The position numbers were made by a program, and so were the translations under genes. Positions 25,101-35,582 of a stretch of DNA of 64,000 bases are shown here, in pieces. The notes beneath the pieces were generated by a model. The model had not been told where the DNA came from. It was given only the letters and a program-made list of their open reading frames with translations, and did no database searches. Source of the DNA: Clavaria fumosa (Eukaryota; Basidiomycota; Agaricomycetes; Agaricales; Clavariaceae); contig CATOQE010000001.1 of NCBI GenBank assembly GCA_951802425.1, forward strand, positions 62,001 through 126,000. Reading direction: 5' to 3'. Position 1 is the first letter of the stretch. Each line of letters opens with the position of its first letter.

Positions 25101-27337
25101 GATACTGAACACAAGAAGATCAGAGCAGGGGGAAAGCCATCCCCTTACGTTGTTGAATTTTCATCCACCTTGGAGAGGGCACTTGCATATGCTCTCGGAG
25201 GGAATGCAAAAGTCCTAAGCAAGAACCTGATGGAGCCATTGTGGATTTCCCGAGGCCTAGTCCAGCATGGCATGCCCACAGTCCGGCCATTGTTTGGAAG
25301 CGCTATAACAGTCGATATGACAGCACCACTTTGCATGGATGCGACTCAGTGGCCACTCTCTGCCAATGGGAAATACCCTGCCACATCCTCAAAGCGGGCT
25401 CAGATGCTTACATATGGTGAAGCACACTATTTTGTGAGTCCTTCCAACAATATTCATTCCTCAGTTGCTGCGATGTCCCGCCCACTGGAGATAGTTGGAT
25501 GGCGGGGACTGGCCAACTTTGCACATTAGGAATGAACATTTCAATGTCCCGCACACCAGAGACAGTTGATGGGCGGGACAGGCAGTCCATGACCTATGTG
25601 TGGAATTATTCATTCAGGTTCAGGTCTGGAATGTTGTCAGGCATTAAATTTTCATTCATTTTCTCTTAACAAATTTACTTCTGAAGCTAAATCATATCTT
25701 TCTTGCTTTAGGCTTATGAAGCAGAATTTCGTATTCGTCATGCCCTGGCCCACTCCTCACCTGATTACTTCCGGGAAATTTCAGATGACACACTGCGGAA
25801 GGGCATAATCATCGCTGATATAGCTTTGGAAATGTTCATCTCAGATGTGAAAGCCATTGTGACATCTGGTGTTGAGTCAGACATCAAAACTCCCCATTCT
25901 GATGACGACACAGACGAATACACCTTGGTTCCAGCACAAGAGAGGCAACGTGCCTTGAAGAATTGGTGTAAAACAAACTACCCTCTTGACTATGGTGCCC
26001 TTGGTTTTCAGATGCTGTTACGGGCAATTTGTCGGAAACGGGAGGAGATTGTTGATGGGCTTCCAAACATGACACAAAACAAGATGTCTCCAGACGAGTT
26101 TGCAGGATTGCTCTATTCCATGGCCAAAGAGACAAACTCAACTGTGGTTAAGGCCCCTATCCTTCCCTCAGGTACCTTCTTGCCTGTCCTCAAAGTTGCA
26201 GTTCGATACATTGGCCGACTTAACTTCAATGCCAAAGGAAAGGAGGAATTTGTCAAGCATGTGCTACGCATTGCTACAAATCTCAAAAAAATCCACTTTG
26301 TGCCCTGGACGCTGAACAGAAGTCATGGAGCAGGTCGCCCCACTCGCATCCCTGTTTGGAACTCATGGGCACAACTTGGACTTGCAGAGAAAGGCAAGGC
26401 ACAAGTGCAAGGTGCTAGGGTGATGGCCATGCATCCAGCTGAACAAATGGCTCAAGCACTTCGGGACGCTGAGAAGGCAGCACAAGGAGACGACCACCAT
26501 ATTGATTGGACTGCATCAGAAACCACATTGGACAACCTCCACAATTTTCTTCATTGTACAAAGCTGCCAATGGACTGGAGTATTCCCAGGGACTCTACTG
26601 GATTTATTCAGGATACCTACCTCTGGTTCCAAAATTGCTATGATCCAACAGCGGTCACCCATCATCTAGGCCTGCTGATTGGGATCCTCTTGTCACGGTG
26701 CCTCCCAAATATGTTTGCTCCAGATGACACACGTCTCAGTTTAAAGGGGGCCACCAGGCGAAGGACTCGTGAAATTGCTCGGACAGCTCCCTGGATTGCA
26801 AAGCCAAAACGACGGGGCATGTCAGACCCATCTATTTTCATGTCCATGTTCAGCACCTTCATTGCTGCCCTCTATGACAATACAAGCCCACTACGGAAAC
26901 ATATGGCAGCCAACAAGAACAGCCTCGGTGATTGGGCAACAAAACATAGTCAGTCATCTAGATTTCATTTTAATTCATTATCATTCATGATTTCAGGTGT
27001 CAAAGGGGTCACATCTTTCAACCTTCTTCGGGTGGGTGTCACTTGGGGACATGGTGCTGGGGCTCTCAAGGCTGGAGTCTTTGGTCGTGACTGGGGCATA
27101 CTTGCCCAAGATGAGATTCAGAATGTGTACCATTCATTGGTAACACTGCTCAAGGAGAAACCATTTGGGCCCTATGATGCTCTGACGTTTCTGGTTGGGG
27201 AAACTCAAGCAAAGTCAGTTTCAAGTGTGGAGTGCATCACAGCGCGCACATTGACTGGCCAGAAGAGGCGCCGAGCAACCTCCAGTGATAATAGTGATAT
27301 TGAGATAGTAGCTGGTCCATCTAAGCTCAGATATTAG
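22197..27337 (+). CDS. Large conserved-looking protein of unknown function
   Basis: About 1,390 codons. Phase-consistent exons are 22197-22306, 22370-23125, 23635-23910, 23973-24972, 25038-25433 and 25712-27337; the last may contain one more short intron near 26950-26997, where the frame also stays open. I do not recognise a domain. The N-terminus is acidic (SESEVEVEANQD). Notable blocks are FDCFNPYGINIGSGEPGFDE (about 23050-23115), an acidic insert (EGEDADVDDGG), GKPSPYVVEFSSTLERALAY (about 25130-25190) and GVTWGHGAGALKAGVFGRDW (about 27034-27093). The C-terminus has a basic GQKRRRA patch, a possible nuclear signal, then DNSDIEIVAG. No stop or frameshift interrupts about 4.2 kb of coding sequence. 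Codon use and CpG content look normal, unlike the transposon relics. It could be a host gene, or with the ParB-like gene form a two-gene module or an undescribed mobile element. Confidence 0.7.
23265..23600. repeat. GC-rich hairpin repeats in a 509-bp intron
   Basis: Intron 23126-23634 holds two direct copies 70 bp apart (TATCCTGCCCGCATAGC at 23271 and 23341), each closing with TGCGGGC. An inverted copy follows near 23430-23465 (GCCCGCTCATCGTGAGCC...), then degenerate copies to 23590. The neighbouring introns of this gene are 62-65 bp, so the repeats explain the enlargement. Confidence 0.8.
25474..25583. repeat. GC-rich hairpin repeats in a 278-bp intron
   Basis: Within intron 25434-25711 are two hairpins, GTCCCGCCCACTGGAGATAG...GGCGGGGAC and GTCCCGCACACCAGAGACAG...GGCGGGAC, about 65 bp apart. 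The stem type is the same as at 23271. Confidence 0.75.
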
Positions 27338-28100
27338 CATAGCCATTACATAAAGTAGGTAGGCATCATTTTAGGAAAGATAATAGCCATCCATCTATCC
27401 ATCAATCAACCAGTTGCCAATAATGTTCATCAAAAGATAGCAGAATCCTACATGTCAATCACTACTGCAGCATGGCCAGTGTTCGTGCATTCCCCCACAT
27501 TACCACAATGTGCAGGGAGGGATAGTACGACCCATATGTCAAGCATGGGCCAAGGCTAATGCATTGCTGCACACCAAATACTAACCACTGATGTGCGGGT
27601 CAACAATATATTGCAGTCCCGCAAATCAATTACAACCGAAGTGCGGGACCATGCCATCCTTGATCTGCACATTTGCACGTTGCAAACTATTTATTATTAT
27701 AATTTTTGAGAAAGGAACCTGTGAGATGATTCAACCCAATACACTGCATTTTGCTAGCCTTTCACATGCAAATCCACCTTGGACTAGCAAGCTGATATTA
27801 TGAAAATGCACTGCAAATTGCAATTGCAAATCACAGTTAGCACTGGCTTTATAATGCAGATCCAGAAGTGAGCAACCAAGGAAGCTCACTCTGAAATCAT
27901 ATAATTAATGCAATGCAATACAAAGCATGGGTGTAGGATTTTGCCATTCAGTAGTGGATTACAGTTCCCCAACCCTGCATCATGGGTTGGAGCAGGATGC
28001 TGAATGAATTTATGTCTCTCCCCTGCAGCCAGTGTCTCAGCTGTCCAAACCACAGGGTCAGCTATTAGCAGCAATAGAGTAGATATTAGTCTGAATAGAG
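27338..28100. other. Intergenic region, one hairpin repeat
   Basis: No gene seen. At 27590-27650 there are alternating GTGCGGGTC, GTCCCGCA and GTGCGGGACC strings related to the intron hairpins. The rest is AT-rich and unremarkable. Confidence 0.5.
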
Positions 28101-28338
28101 TAGTGATGTAAAAGTCTGGTTCAGGCAAATTTTCGAACCTTGAACCTGGTTCTGGTCCAGTTTGGGGTTCAAAAACCGGACTTTTACCTAATTTGGTAAT
28201 GGCTCAACCAATTTTGGTCCTCTTGAACCTGAACAAAGGTTTGGTTCAACCATTGACTGAACCTTGAACTGGACTTTGGTCTGGTTCTCAAAAGTTCAGG
28301 TTCGAACCCTGGTTCAGAACCAAACCATCCCATCACTA
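28101..28338. mobile_element. hAT-type MITE, 238 bp
   Basis: The ends are TAGTGATG and CATCACTA. The flanks are GAATAGAG at 28093-28100 and 28339-28346, a perfect 8-bp target duplication, and the terminus is typical of hAT elements. The inside is made of GGTTC/GAACC-rich short inverted motifs with no coding capacity. Confidence 0.9.
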
Positions 28339-28689
28339 GAATAGAGTAAGATCCTTAGTTCTAAATGAAGCTATAAGTTATATTGATAGATACCTGAATA
28401 GAGTAAGACTAGCAACTTTATCAGTAGAGGAAAACAGTAAGTACTCACTCCTTAGTTCTGGACAAAGCTATGGAGTGTGGATGACTATACTAAGGCTTAT
28501 ACCAGCCTGTGGTAGCCATAGTAATGATAATTGTGAAACAAAAATAAAACAAGGAGTAATGAAACTTCCCCTGGAGTCCATACTCCATTGTACCAGCCTT
28601 CTAGGCCTGTTACTCTTCGTCACAGCCATCTAGGCTCATTGGACATCCCTTTAACATCAGCTTCATTATCACAGTCAAAAACCATTTTG

Positions 28690-29012
28690 TGCTTGACTCT
28701 AGCTTGTGCTCATCTGATCAAAACCAACGAAGTAGCCAAAGCATGCACATGTGTCGAGCTTTTCGGCATCGACTATCTTCACCCATGCATGAGTCCCGAA
28801 CAGAACAGCTTTCAAGAAATCTGGGTGTTTGCTGTACTGAGCTTGGTATGGCATATTGCTGTTGAGTGTGCAGGTAGGTGCACAGTTTTTTATCCATGCT
28901 GCATGACTCATAGCTGCAGCCCAGAGACTCTTGGGAAGCATGGAGTCTATGAGCATAGCTTGTGCTAGCTCAGCTTTCGTTCTGTTCCAGCGTTCCACAA
29001 TGCTGACTTGCT
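28690..29012 (-). pseudogene. Copia integrase C-terminal fragment
   Basis: The minus-strand translation EQVSIVERWNRTKAELAQAM continues through HAAWIKN and GYFVGF. It aligns block by block with the integrase at 55785-57356. Arginines of the better copy appear here as Cys or Gln (NRSPTR against NCAPTC), as CpG decay of CGN codons would give. It is the downstream half of the relic that resumes at 30954. Confidence 0.85.
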
Positions 29013-30953
29013 CAGGCAATTCAAGTAAATTAATGCAATAATCTATTGTAATTACAGTAAGCATGTGATGCATAGAAGACAGTAAGTTTGTGAATGGTGA
29101 GGATGCATCATCACACAAAGGGAAATGATGCATGGCCATGGGGTACATAATGCATGACTCCTGGAGGGGATAATGCATCATCCCTCATGCATCACTCTTG
29201 CCATCATGCATCACACTCGCTGATGCCTGCTGCCTGCCCTGCTGCCGCCACCTGCCTGCCCTGCTGCCGCCACCCGCCGCCCGCCATGCTGCTGCCACCC
29301 GCCTCTGCCCTTCTGCTGCCACCTGCTGCCCGCCCTTCTGCTGCCACCCGCCACCCGCCCTTCTGCCGCCACCTGCCACCCGCCCCCCACCCCGCCGCTC
29401 CTTCCCTGCTGTTGCTGCCACTCCCTGCCCAGCTGCTACCAATGGCCCCAGTCCCCACCATTGGTCTGTGACCACAGTTGGGGGCTTGGAGGGAGGGTGC
29501 ACCTGGCAGGCAGCCTATCGTGGCCGCTGCCCTCGTCGCACCTGTCGCCCCCATCGCCCCTGTCAGCCCTGTCGCTGTTGTCGTCGTTCTTGCCCCTCCC
29601 ACCACTGTCATCATTTTGCCACTGCTGAAGAGAGGGAGAGAGAGAGGGGAGAGAGAGAGGGGGGAGAGAGAGGGGGGAGGGTGAAAGAAAGAGAGAAAAA
29701 AAAGAGGGAGGAACATGCACCAGTGGTCATCGTCATCACTGTCATCGCCTGCACCTCATTGAGACCCATAAGTCACAGCCACAGTATCTGTCCTACTGAC
29801 AGAAAAACTGTCCTTGCATCCTAGTCTGAGTATAATAAATTCTGAAAATAATTGGGAAGGATTGAGTCCACATGCTCAACAATCCTATGTTAAATTTACA
29901 ATGTAAAATGCTGTCTAAAAAGTGTGATGATGATTGAATCAGTTTCTTGCTTTACAGTTACATGTGTGACTAGACAACTGCCTTGACCAGCCACACTTGT
30001 GCTAGCAATGGTGCATCATTATCCCCATCCCCCTTCTCCCCTCACTAATCCACCATTTAGCAGCTGGCAATGACATTGACAACACCTGTGGCAGACAATG
30101 ATGGCGATAATGGCCCCAGCAGACAGTGATGGTGACTATGACAGCAGTAGGCGATGATGATATGACAGCAGTGGCTAGGGCTCTTCCCCCAGGCGACAAT
30201 GGCGATGGCGACAACTGCTGGCACATGTTCCTCCTTCTTTCTTTTTTCTCTTTCTTTCACACTCCCCCCTCTCTCTTTCACCTCCCTCTCTCCCTCTCTT
30301 CAGCAGTGGCCCAATGACGATGGCAGCAGGAGGGGCAACAACGACGACGACGGTGACGGGGGCAGCCCCAGCCGCAGCCGCAGCGCCCGTACACGAAGCA
30401 GCCAGCGCGAGCGCCAGACCCACCATGTCCCATGTGTCCGTCGGCCTGATCACCCCGTCGTCCCACAGATGTGTCATCAAGTAGTATGCGGTCGACTGCG
30501 CCAGCACGGCATGGCAGCCACAATAGGCTGCCTGCCAGGTGTGCCCTCCCTCCCTGTAGCAATGGCCCAAGCCCCCAACCGTGGTCACAGACCAATGGTG
30601 GGGACTGGGGCCATTGGTAGCAGCTGGGCAGGGAGTGGCAGCAATGGCATGGCAGGAGCAGCGGGGTGGGGAGTGGGCGGCGAGTGGCAGGTGGTGGCAG
30701 AAGGGCGGGTGGCAGGCATCAGTGAGCGGGATGCATGACAGCAAGAGTGATGCATGAGCTCGGATGATGCAATGTGCTGGGAGGCAGGGATGATGTAACA
30801 TGACAGGAGCTGGGGAGGCGAGGGTGATGCAATGCGACAGGAGCTGGGGAGGTGAGGGTGATGCAATGCAGTGGCACAGCAACTTACCATCTTCCATGCA
30901 TAACCAACTAATGGTAATTAGCCTAAATAATGCATCAGATTGCTCACCTCAGG
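29013..30953. mobile_element. Foldback element with captured gene piece
   Basis: A 1.94-kb insertion in the copia integrase region, flanked by TGACTTGCT on both sides (29004-29012 and 30954-30962), a 9-bp duplication as in Mutator-like elements. The two arms (about 29013-29820 and 30170-30953) are imperfect inverted repeats: both encode, on opposite strands, the same peptide ending LLPMAPVPTIGL. The outer termini are only loosely inverted (CAGGCAATTC against CCTGAGGTGAGC). The arms are rich in GCCGCC/CTGCC and in GAGAGA/CTCTCT. No transposase is present, so it is non-autonomous. A partial relative starts at about 35977. Confidence 0.8.
30391..30505 (-). pseudogene. Captured methylcrotonoyl-CoA carboxylase beta fragment
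   Basis: In the right arm only, the minus strand reads STAYYLMTHLWDDGVIRPTD followed by TWDMVGLALALA. This matches the conserved C-terminal segment of the biotin-dependent carboxylase beta chain of leucine breakdown (family pattern STARLWDDGVI-P-DTR-VLGL). Arg-to-His and Arg-to-Trp changes (THLWDD, DTWDM) fit CpG decay. About 37 codons remain, flanked by low-complexity DNA. It cannot function; it is a host gene piece carried by the foldback element. Assignment to this enzyme rather than another acyl-CoA carboxylase is probable, not certain. Confidence 0.75.
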
Positions 30954-30962
30954 TGACTTGCT

Positions 30963-32890
30963 TGTGTGTGTGCTTTGTGCCCTTTTCTGCTAGGTGGTCC
31001 AAGAACGCATTGCCAAGGAACTCTCCACCACAGTCTGAACAAGGGTATTTGACCTTTGTATTCCCATGAGTATTGATTTCAGCTTCGAGCTTCTTGTATG
31101 TGCTGAATGCCTGAGACTTTTTCTGTATAGCAACCATTGTCAACTAAATCCACAGTGTAGCAGTTCCTGCCAATCGATGTGGTGGGTGTTGGGCCCCATA
31201 CATTGGTGTGGATGTATTTGCCATACTTCTCCACTCTATTTGATGCCTTTTCAGGGAATGGGGGGCAATTTGGCTTGGCCTGAGCACAGGTGTCACAAAA
31301 AGGTGTGTCAGCTGTGTCCTCTATCTTGATCCCAGTAACTTTCTTGGTAGAGATTGCATGTTTGACCACTGCATAGTTTACATGGCCAAAGACACAAAGT
31401 TTGATGCAAGGTGAGTTTCTGAGGGTTGATCGCTATGTGAGCAGTGTCTGTTGTAACTGACAAGGCTGAGATGCGATACAGGTCATTTGTTTTTGGAATG
31501 CAAGCTATTACTCTGCCTGCAGGATCACTCACCAGGCAGGAGTTCACTGTGAACTCTGCAGTACATCCAGCATTGTTGAGCTTTCCAATGGATATGAGCA
31601 TGAATGCCATGCTCAGTGCATGAGCGACATTTTTGAGCTTGAACTTACTAACCCCCATTCCATTAGGAACATTGAGGAGTATGTCCCCACATCCAATGGA
31701 GCTAAGAATGCAGCATCAGCAGCTGTAACTGCTTTGTGGGCAGTAGCATGGACATTGATTTATCTGGGCAGAAGTGTGTGGTCACTCTGCTGTTGAGGAT
31801 AACCTCATGCAGTCACTTGACACTGGGAGAGGTGGCAGTGGCAGTAAGAGGGTCACCAAGACAGGTGAATGCGAGGTAATCCTCATTATCTTTCTGCTTT
31901 GGAGTTGATGTAGCTGCAGTATTTGCCTTGTCTGCCTTCTTTTGCCAGGGTGCTTGGCCCTCTTTTGCCTACCGTGCTGGAAAGGCTAGTGGCATGAGTG
32001 ATCATGTGAAGGAGTGAGCAGTAGCTGTGTGGGAGCAAGGTAAGTAACATTGTTCCAAAGTCTTCATCCAGATGCGCCTATTCCTTCTAGCTCATGTCAG
32101 AGTTTTGTCATGGCATTGAGGTGCACCTTGACATCTCCATCCTTATCACAGAGTATTGATTGGAGCCTGCAGCAGGTATCCACTTTGTGTACTGACTTTT
32201 CTTCATAGCATCATTATGGATTGCTGTCCACATCTTGGATGTAGTGATGTAAAAGTCCGGTTCAGTCCAGTTCTTGACCATAAATTTCGAACTCCGAACT
32301 GGACTTAAGGTCCAGTTCAGGCAAATTTTCAAACCTTGAACCCAGTTCTGGTCTGGTTCGAGGTTCAAAAACCGGACTTTTACCTAATTTGGTAATGGTT
32401 CAACCAATTTTGGTCCTCTTGAACCTGAAAAAAGGTTCAGTTTGACCATTGACTGAACTTTGAACCAGCCTTTGGTCCAGTTCTCAAAAGTTCAGGTTTG
32501 AACCCTGGTTCAGAACTGAACCATCCCATCACTACTTGGATGCAGTCATAGACTTGATGAGGGTGGTGAGGTGAGGCAATATTGTGGTGAGCATGACATG
32601 CTGCACACCATACTCCTGCTCATACTCATCTAGTCTCTTTTCTTTCTCTTCCACATCATTGTCAGTAGCCTCAAGACCTGGCTTTTCATCAGGACCCCAT
32701 TTACTTCAGGGTAAGGTACTGGTTTTCTCACAGTTCCATCAACATGTTGTATTAACCCTCTCACACCCATAGCTGTCCTGGCTTTCGACTGGTAGTCTGG
32801 CCAGTTCACTCCATTGTCACAGAGTCAAGGGACAGCAATAGTACTGTTTGACAAGTTGGGGTTAGGCATGTCGTTTTGTGCATTGGATCT
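30963..32890 (-). pseudogene. Decayed Ty1/copia element, gag to integrase
   Basis: On the minus strand, from high to low coordinates: Gag near 32890-32760 (WPDYQSKARTAMG-like), a broken gag and protease region, the pre-integrase region at 31660-31310, and the integrase start at 31369-30970 with the CDTCAQAKP zinc site. HTDLWGP of the better copy reads HTNVWGP here, so the first catalytic Asp is lost. Frames are broken many times. The element is further split by the MITE at 32242-32534 and by the foldback element. The reverse transcriptase is not seen. Confidence 0.8.
32242..32534. mobile_element. hAT-type MITE, 293 bp
   Basis: The ends are TAGTGATG and CATCACTA, with a perfect 8-bp target duplication CTTGGATG at 32234-32241 and 32535-32542. 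The interior is shared with 28101-28338, plus about 55 bp near the left end. It sits in the gag region of the copia relic. Confidence 0.93.
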
Positions 32891-33833
32891 CATAATCTAT
32901 AGAAATCAAGGCTAAGGGATATCTGTTAGCTCAGTCATAGTATGGACTCCATTGCAAACTACCTAAGGGATATCTGTTCTACATTTGGACATCAGAAAAT
33001 GTGAAATGATTGATGAAAACCAGAATTACTCACAGCTCAGTTGTAGTACAGACTGAGCTGTGGCAGCATAACTAGAAAGGCAAGAGGATTATGTAAGGTG
33101 GCAGCTTGATTACCATCATCCTGCAGCATGAACAAGTTGATCACCAGCATTGCATACTCAAAGTGTAACCGTGTGACCAGCTGCTTGTAGTGCAGGTCCA
33201 GCCCCAGTTTGTCTGGCAGGAAGGATATTCTGAGCCATTTTGGTGACTATGGACAGAACAGAAAACGTACCATCTGCTTGGGACAGATAGGAGAACCACT
33301 AATCTCACCATGCAAAGAACTGCAACTCAAACATTTTAATGACCAGCAAATGGTCACACTGCATCTGCAGCCTAGAAGGATTGCTCATCCCTGCATACAG
33401 CAAATCAAGGCTCTGCAAGAGCAGCCATTACAGGCCCTAAAAATACAGAAAGTGCCATCAACACTGCACCTGAAATGACAAAGAGGGGGCAGAATGCACA
33501 ACATAGGCAGCATTCAACAAGTCTGTCAGCTGCACAATAGGTGAGCAGAACCACGTATCCACATTGCAAATGATATAACTAAGACACATGCAAAAGAAGT
33601 GTCAGTGCCATCCACAACACCAAAGGAAACACTGCCTCACTGGTATGAGGCTTGCCCATCTGCACACTCAGGCTCTGGTTGAGGCAGAAACATAGCAGCC
33701 ACATCTTGTCCTTTGAGTGTGGCAACAAGCAAGTGTCAGACTTCAAAAGGAATTCAACATAAGATCATGTGATCCTATGTTGCAATTTCTTTCAAGTCCA
33801 ACACACTGTCTTCAGCTCAGCCCCACTTTGTCC
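32891..33833 (-). pseudogene. Unrecognised host-gene-like coding remnant
   Basis: On the minus strand at about 33238-33115 the frame FLPDKLGLDLHYKQLVTRLH continues FEYAMLVINLFMLQDDG before a GT splice-like site. A second protein-like stretch, VATLKGQDVAAMFLPQPEPE, lies near 33725-33660. Both look like coding sequence rather than chance frames, and the frame breaks between them. I cannot assign a family. A fungal transcription-factor middle region is one possibility. Confidence 0.35.
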
Positions 33834-34020
33834 ATCAGCAGCAATGGCAACAGACAACAACCATGACAGCAGTGGTGGCAGCACCCAGCAGCATGCAGTG
33901 GCAGGTGGCAGCAGCAACTGACAGCAGCAACTGGCAGCAGTGGCAGCAGCGACTGGCAGCAGTGGCAGCAGTGACCAGCAGCAGTGGGTGGCAGCAGGTG
34001 GCAGTGGCAGGCAGTAAGCA
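33834..34020. repeat. GGCAGCAGT low-complexity tract
   Basis: Irregular tandem CAGCAG/GGCAGT units, purine-biased on the plus strand. Frames are open in several phases, so no protein is called. Confidence 0.85.
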
Positions 34021-34314
34021 CCAGTGGGTGTGGCACCTAGCAGTGAGTGGCAGGAACAACAAAGCTAGTCAATCTGTTTGCTTTCTTATTATTGTGTTTG
34101 CATGTGACCTTGCCAAACAGAAAAACATCACTTACTGTATTCCAGCAGCAAATTTCAATCTGCTCTAGCTCCTCCAAATCTGCATGTATCAGTGAGATAT
34201 TGAAAATCTGAGTTCCTGCATTCAATCTCTCAGAGTTGGTAGCTTCAATGGTCCTAATTCATGCAAAATCAGAAACCCACTTTCAGCACCCAAATCTCAT
34301 CTCTGTCTTGTGTC

Positions 34315-35574
34315 TAGTGATGTTCCAGCCCGGCTTGGCCTGGAAGCCGGGGCTTTGGCCTGGCCTCAGAGGGCTCCGGCTTTCAGAATATCTGGGCCGG
34401 GCCAAAGCCCTTTATATTGGCTTAGGTCTGGCTTGGCCCGGCCCAGGCCGGGCTTTTGTATAAGACCAATACTGTACATGTATATGCACAAAAAAGATCA
34501 GTCCAAGTCTATCACGACATCTTTGCTGTCATCCTCAACAATGCCCGACCACCCTTCTTCTTCTTGTTCACCACCTTGAACCCACCCCACTCCGGTTGCG
34601 TTGGCTTGGGCTGCGCCTTGACTACGTCGGCTGTGGATATTGGTTTTGCCGCGCTGCCCCCAGTGCTCGCGCCTCTGGGATGGGAAGCAGCATCTGCTTT
34701 CCGCTTGGTAACGAATTCGGATGCAAAGCGTCGCAGCTACACACTGTTGACGGTGTTGTTGAGACCCTTGAGCGAATCAGTCAACCATTTGAGGAACTCA
34801 TGTGAAGGCAGGATGGGGAAGTCTTCGGCCTTGCCCGACGACGCTTGAATAGGTTTGACAATCACTGGACTTGGCGTCGACCGGTTCGTCGTGGAACCAT
34901 TCGCTCGCATCGAGCCGGTGGATGCGGTGTTCGCAGTTGACGCAGATGGAGCGACTGGAGGTTTAGATGAAGCGACAGGCACAGATGGCTTTCCTCCCAT
35001 TCCTACAGTCGTCCAAGTGCCCCCGGCCATCTGCGAAGCTATGGACTGTAAGAGAACCGCGTAAGTCGAGAATCTTGTATGTAGGATGAAGACTCCAACA
35101 AACCTTTGTCGGAGCCTCCCCATGTAGCCTTCGTGCTGCGGCCGACGTGACCGCTTCCTTCAGGCCCAACTTCTTGCGCTTTTCCTCTTCCTCTTGGATC
35201 TCCTTCATGCTCTTCTTTGCCGGTTGAGTCTTGGCCACAGCCGTCCACACTGGACCAGCGGGTGGTGTCGGGTCCTTCGAAGAGGCATGATTACGGGCAG
35301 CGCCAGCATGTGAAGCTGTGAGCCCCCACGATGTAGTGAATGGCTTATGCAGATCGTTCGAGGGAGGGGTAGATGCAACGTTCCGAGCAGCGCTCTCCTG
35401 CGTCTTCTCAGTGATCACATGATCTTCGTATCAGCCCCGGCCTCACGGCCCGGCTCAGGGCTTGGAAATGTCTGGGCCGGGCCAAAAGCCTCCAGAAGCC
35501 GACCAGCCGGCCCAGCCTAAATGGGCCTGGCCCGGCCCAGCTGACGGCCCAAAGCCGGGCCGTGTCCATCACTA
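34315..35574. mobile_element. hAT-type element carrying a host gene piece (Pack-type)
   Basis: Termini TAGTGATG and CATCACTA are flanked by perfect 8-bp duplications CTTGTGTC at 34307-34314 and 35575-35582. The terminal about 25 bp are imperfect inverted repeats (CAGCCCGGCTTGGCC against CGGCCCGGCTTTGGGCC). GC-rich GGGCCGGGCCAAA subterminal blocks lie in direct orientation at both ends, as if two MITE copies framed the cargo. Between them (about 34465-35425) is a truncated GYF-domain gene with a retained intron, so genomic DNA was captured rather than mRNA. CpG is abundant, so the insertion looks younger than its surroundings. There is no transposase. Confidence 0.88.
34480..35425 (-). pseudogene. 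Captured 3' part of a GYF-domain gene
   Basis: On the minus strand: exon piece 35425-35104 (GPVWTAVAKTQPAKKSMKEI then QEEEEKRKK), a 58-bp intron 35103-35046 (GTTTGT...CTTACAG), then 35045-34740 with ASQMAGGTWTTVG, Ala/Ser/Thr-rich linker and PSHEFLKWLTDSLKGLNNTV. After an apparent internal deletion and frameshift near 34740 it resumes with FASEFVTKRKADAA, then KAQPKPTQPEWGGFKVVNKK. This order matches the C-terminal region of fungal SMY2/GIGYF-type GYF proteins, adaptors in mRNA control. The GYF domain itself, normally further N-terminal, is absent. It cannot make the full protein; a short fusion transcript is possible. Confidence 0.85.
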
Positions 35575-35582
35575 CTTGTGTC

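Noticed and set aside
29154..29824. Cys/Pro/Ala-rich frames (about 100-200 codons) on both strands
   Set aside because: Low-complexity GCCGCC tracts in the foldback arms open all frames; no domain. Only the carboxylase piece in the other arm was kept.
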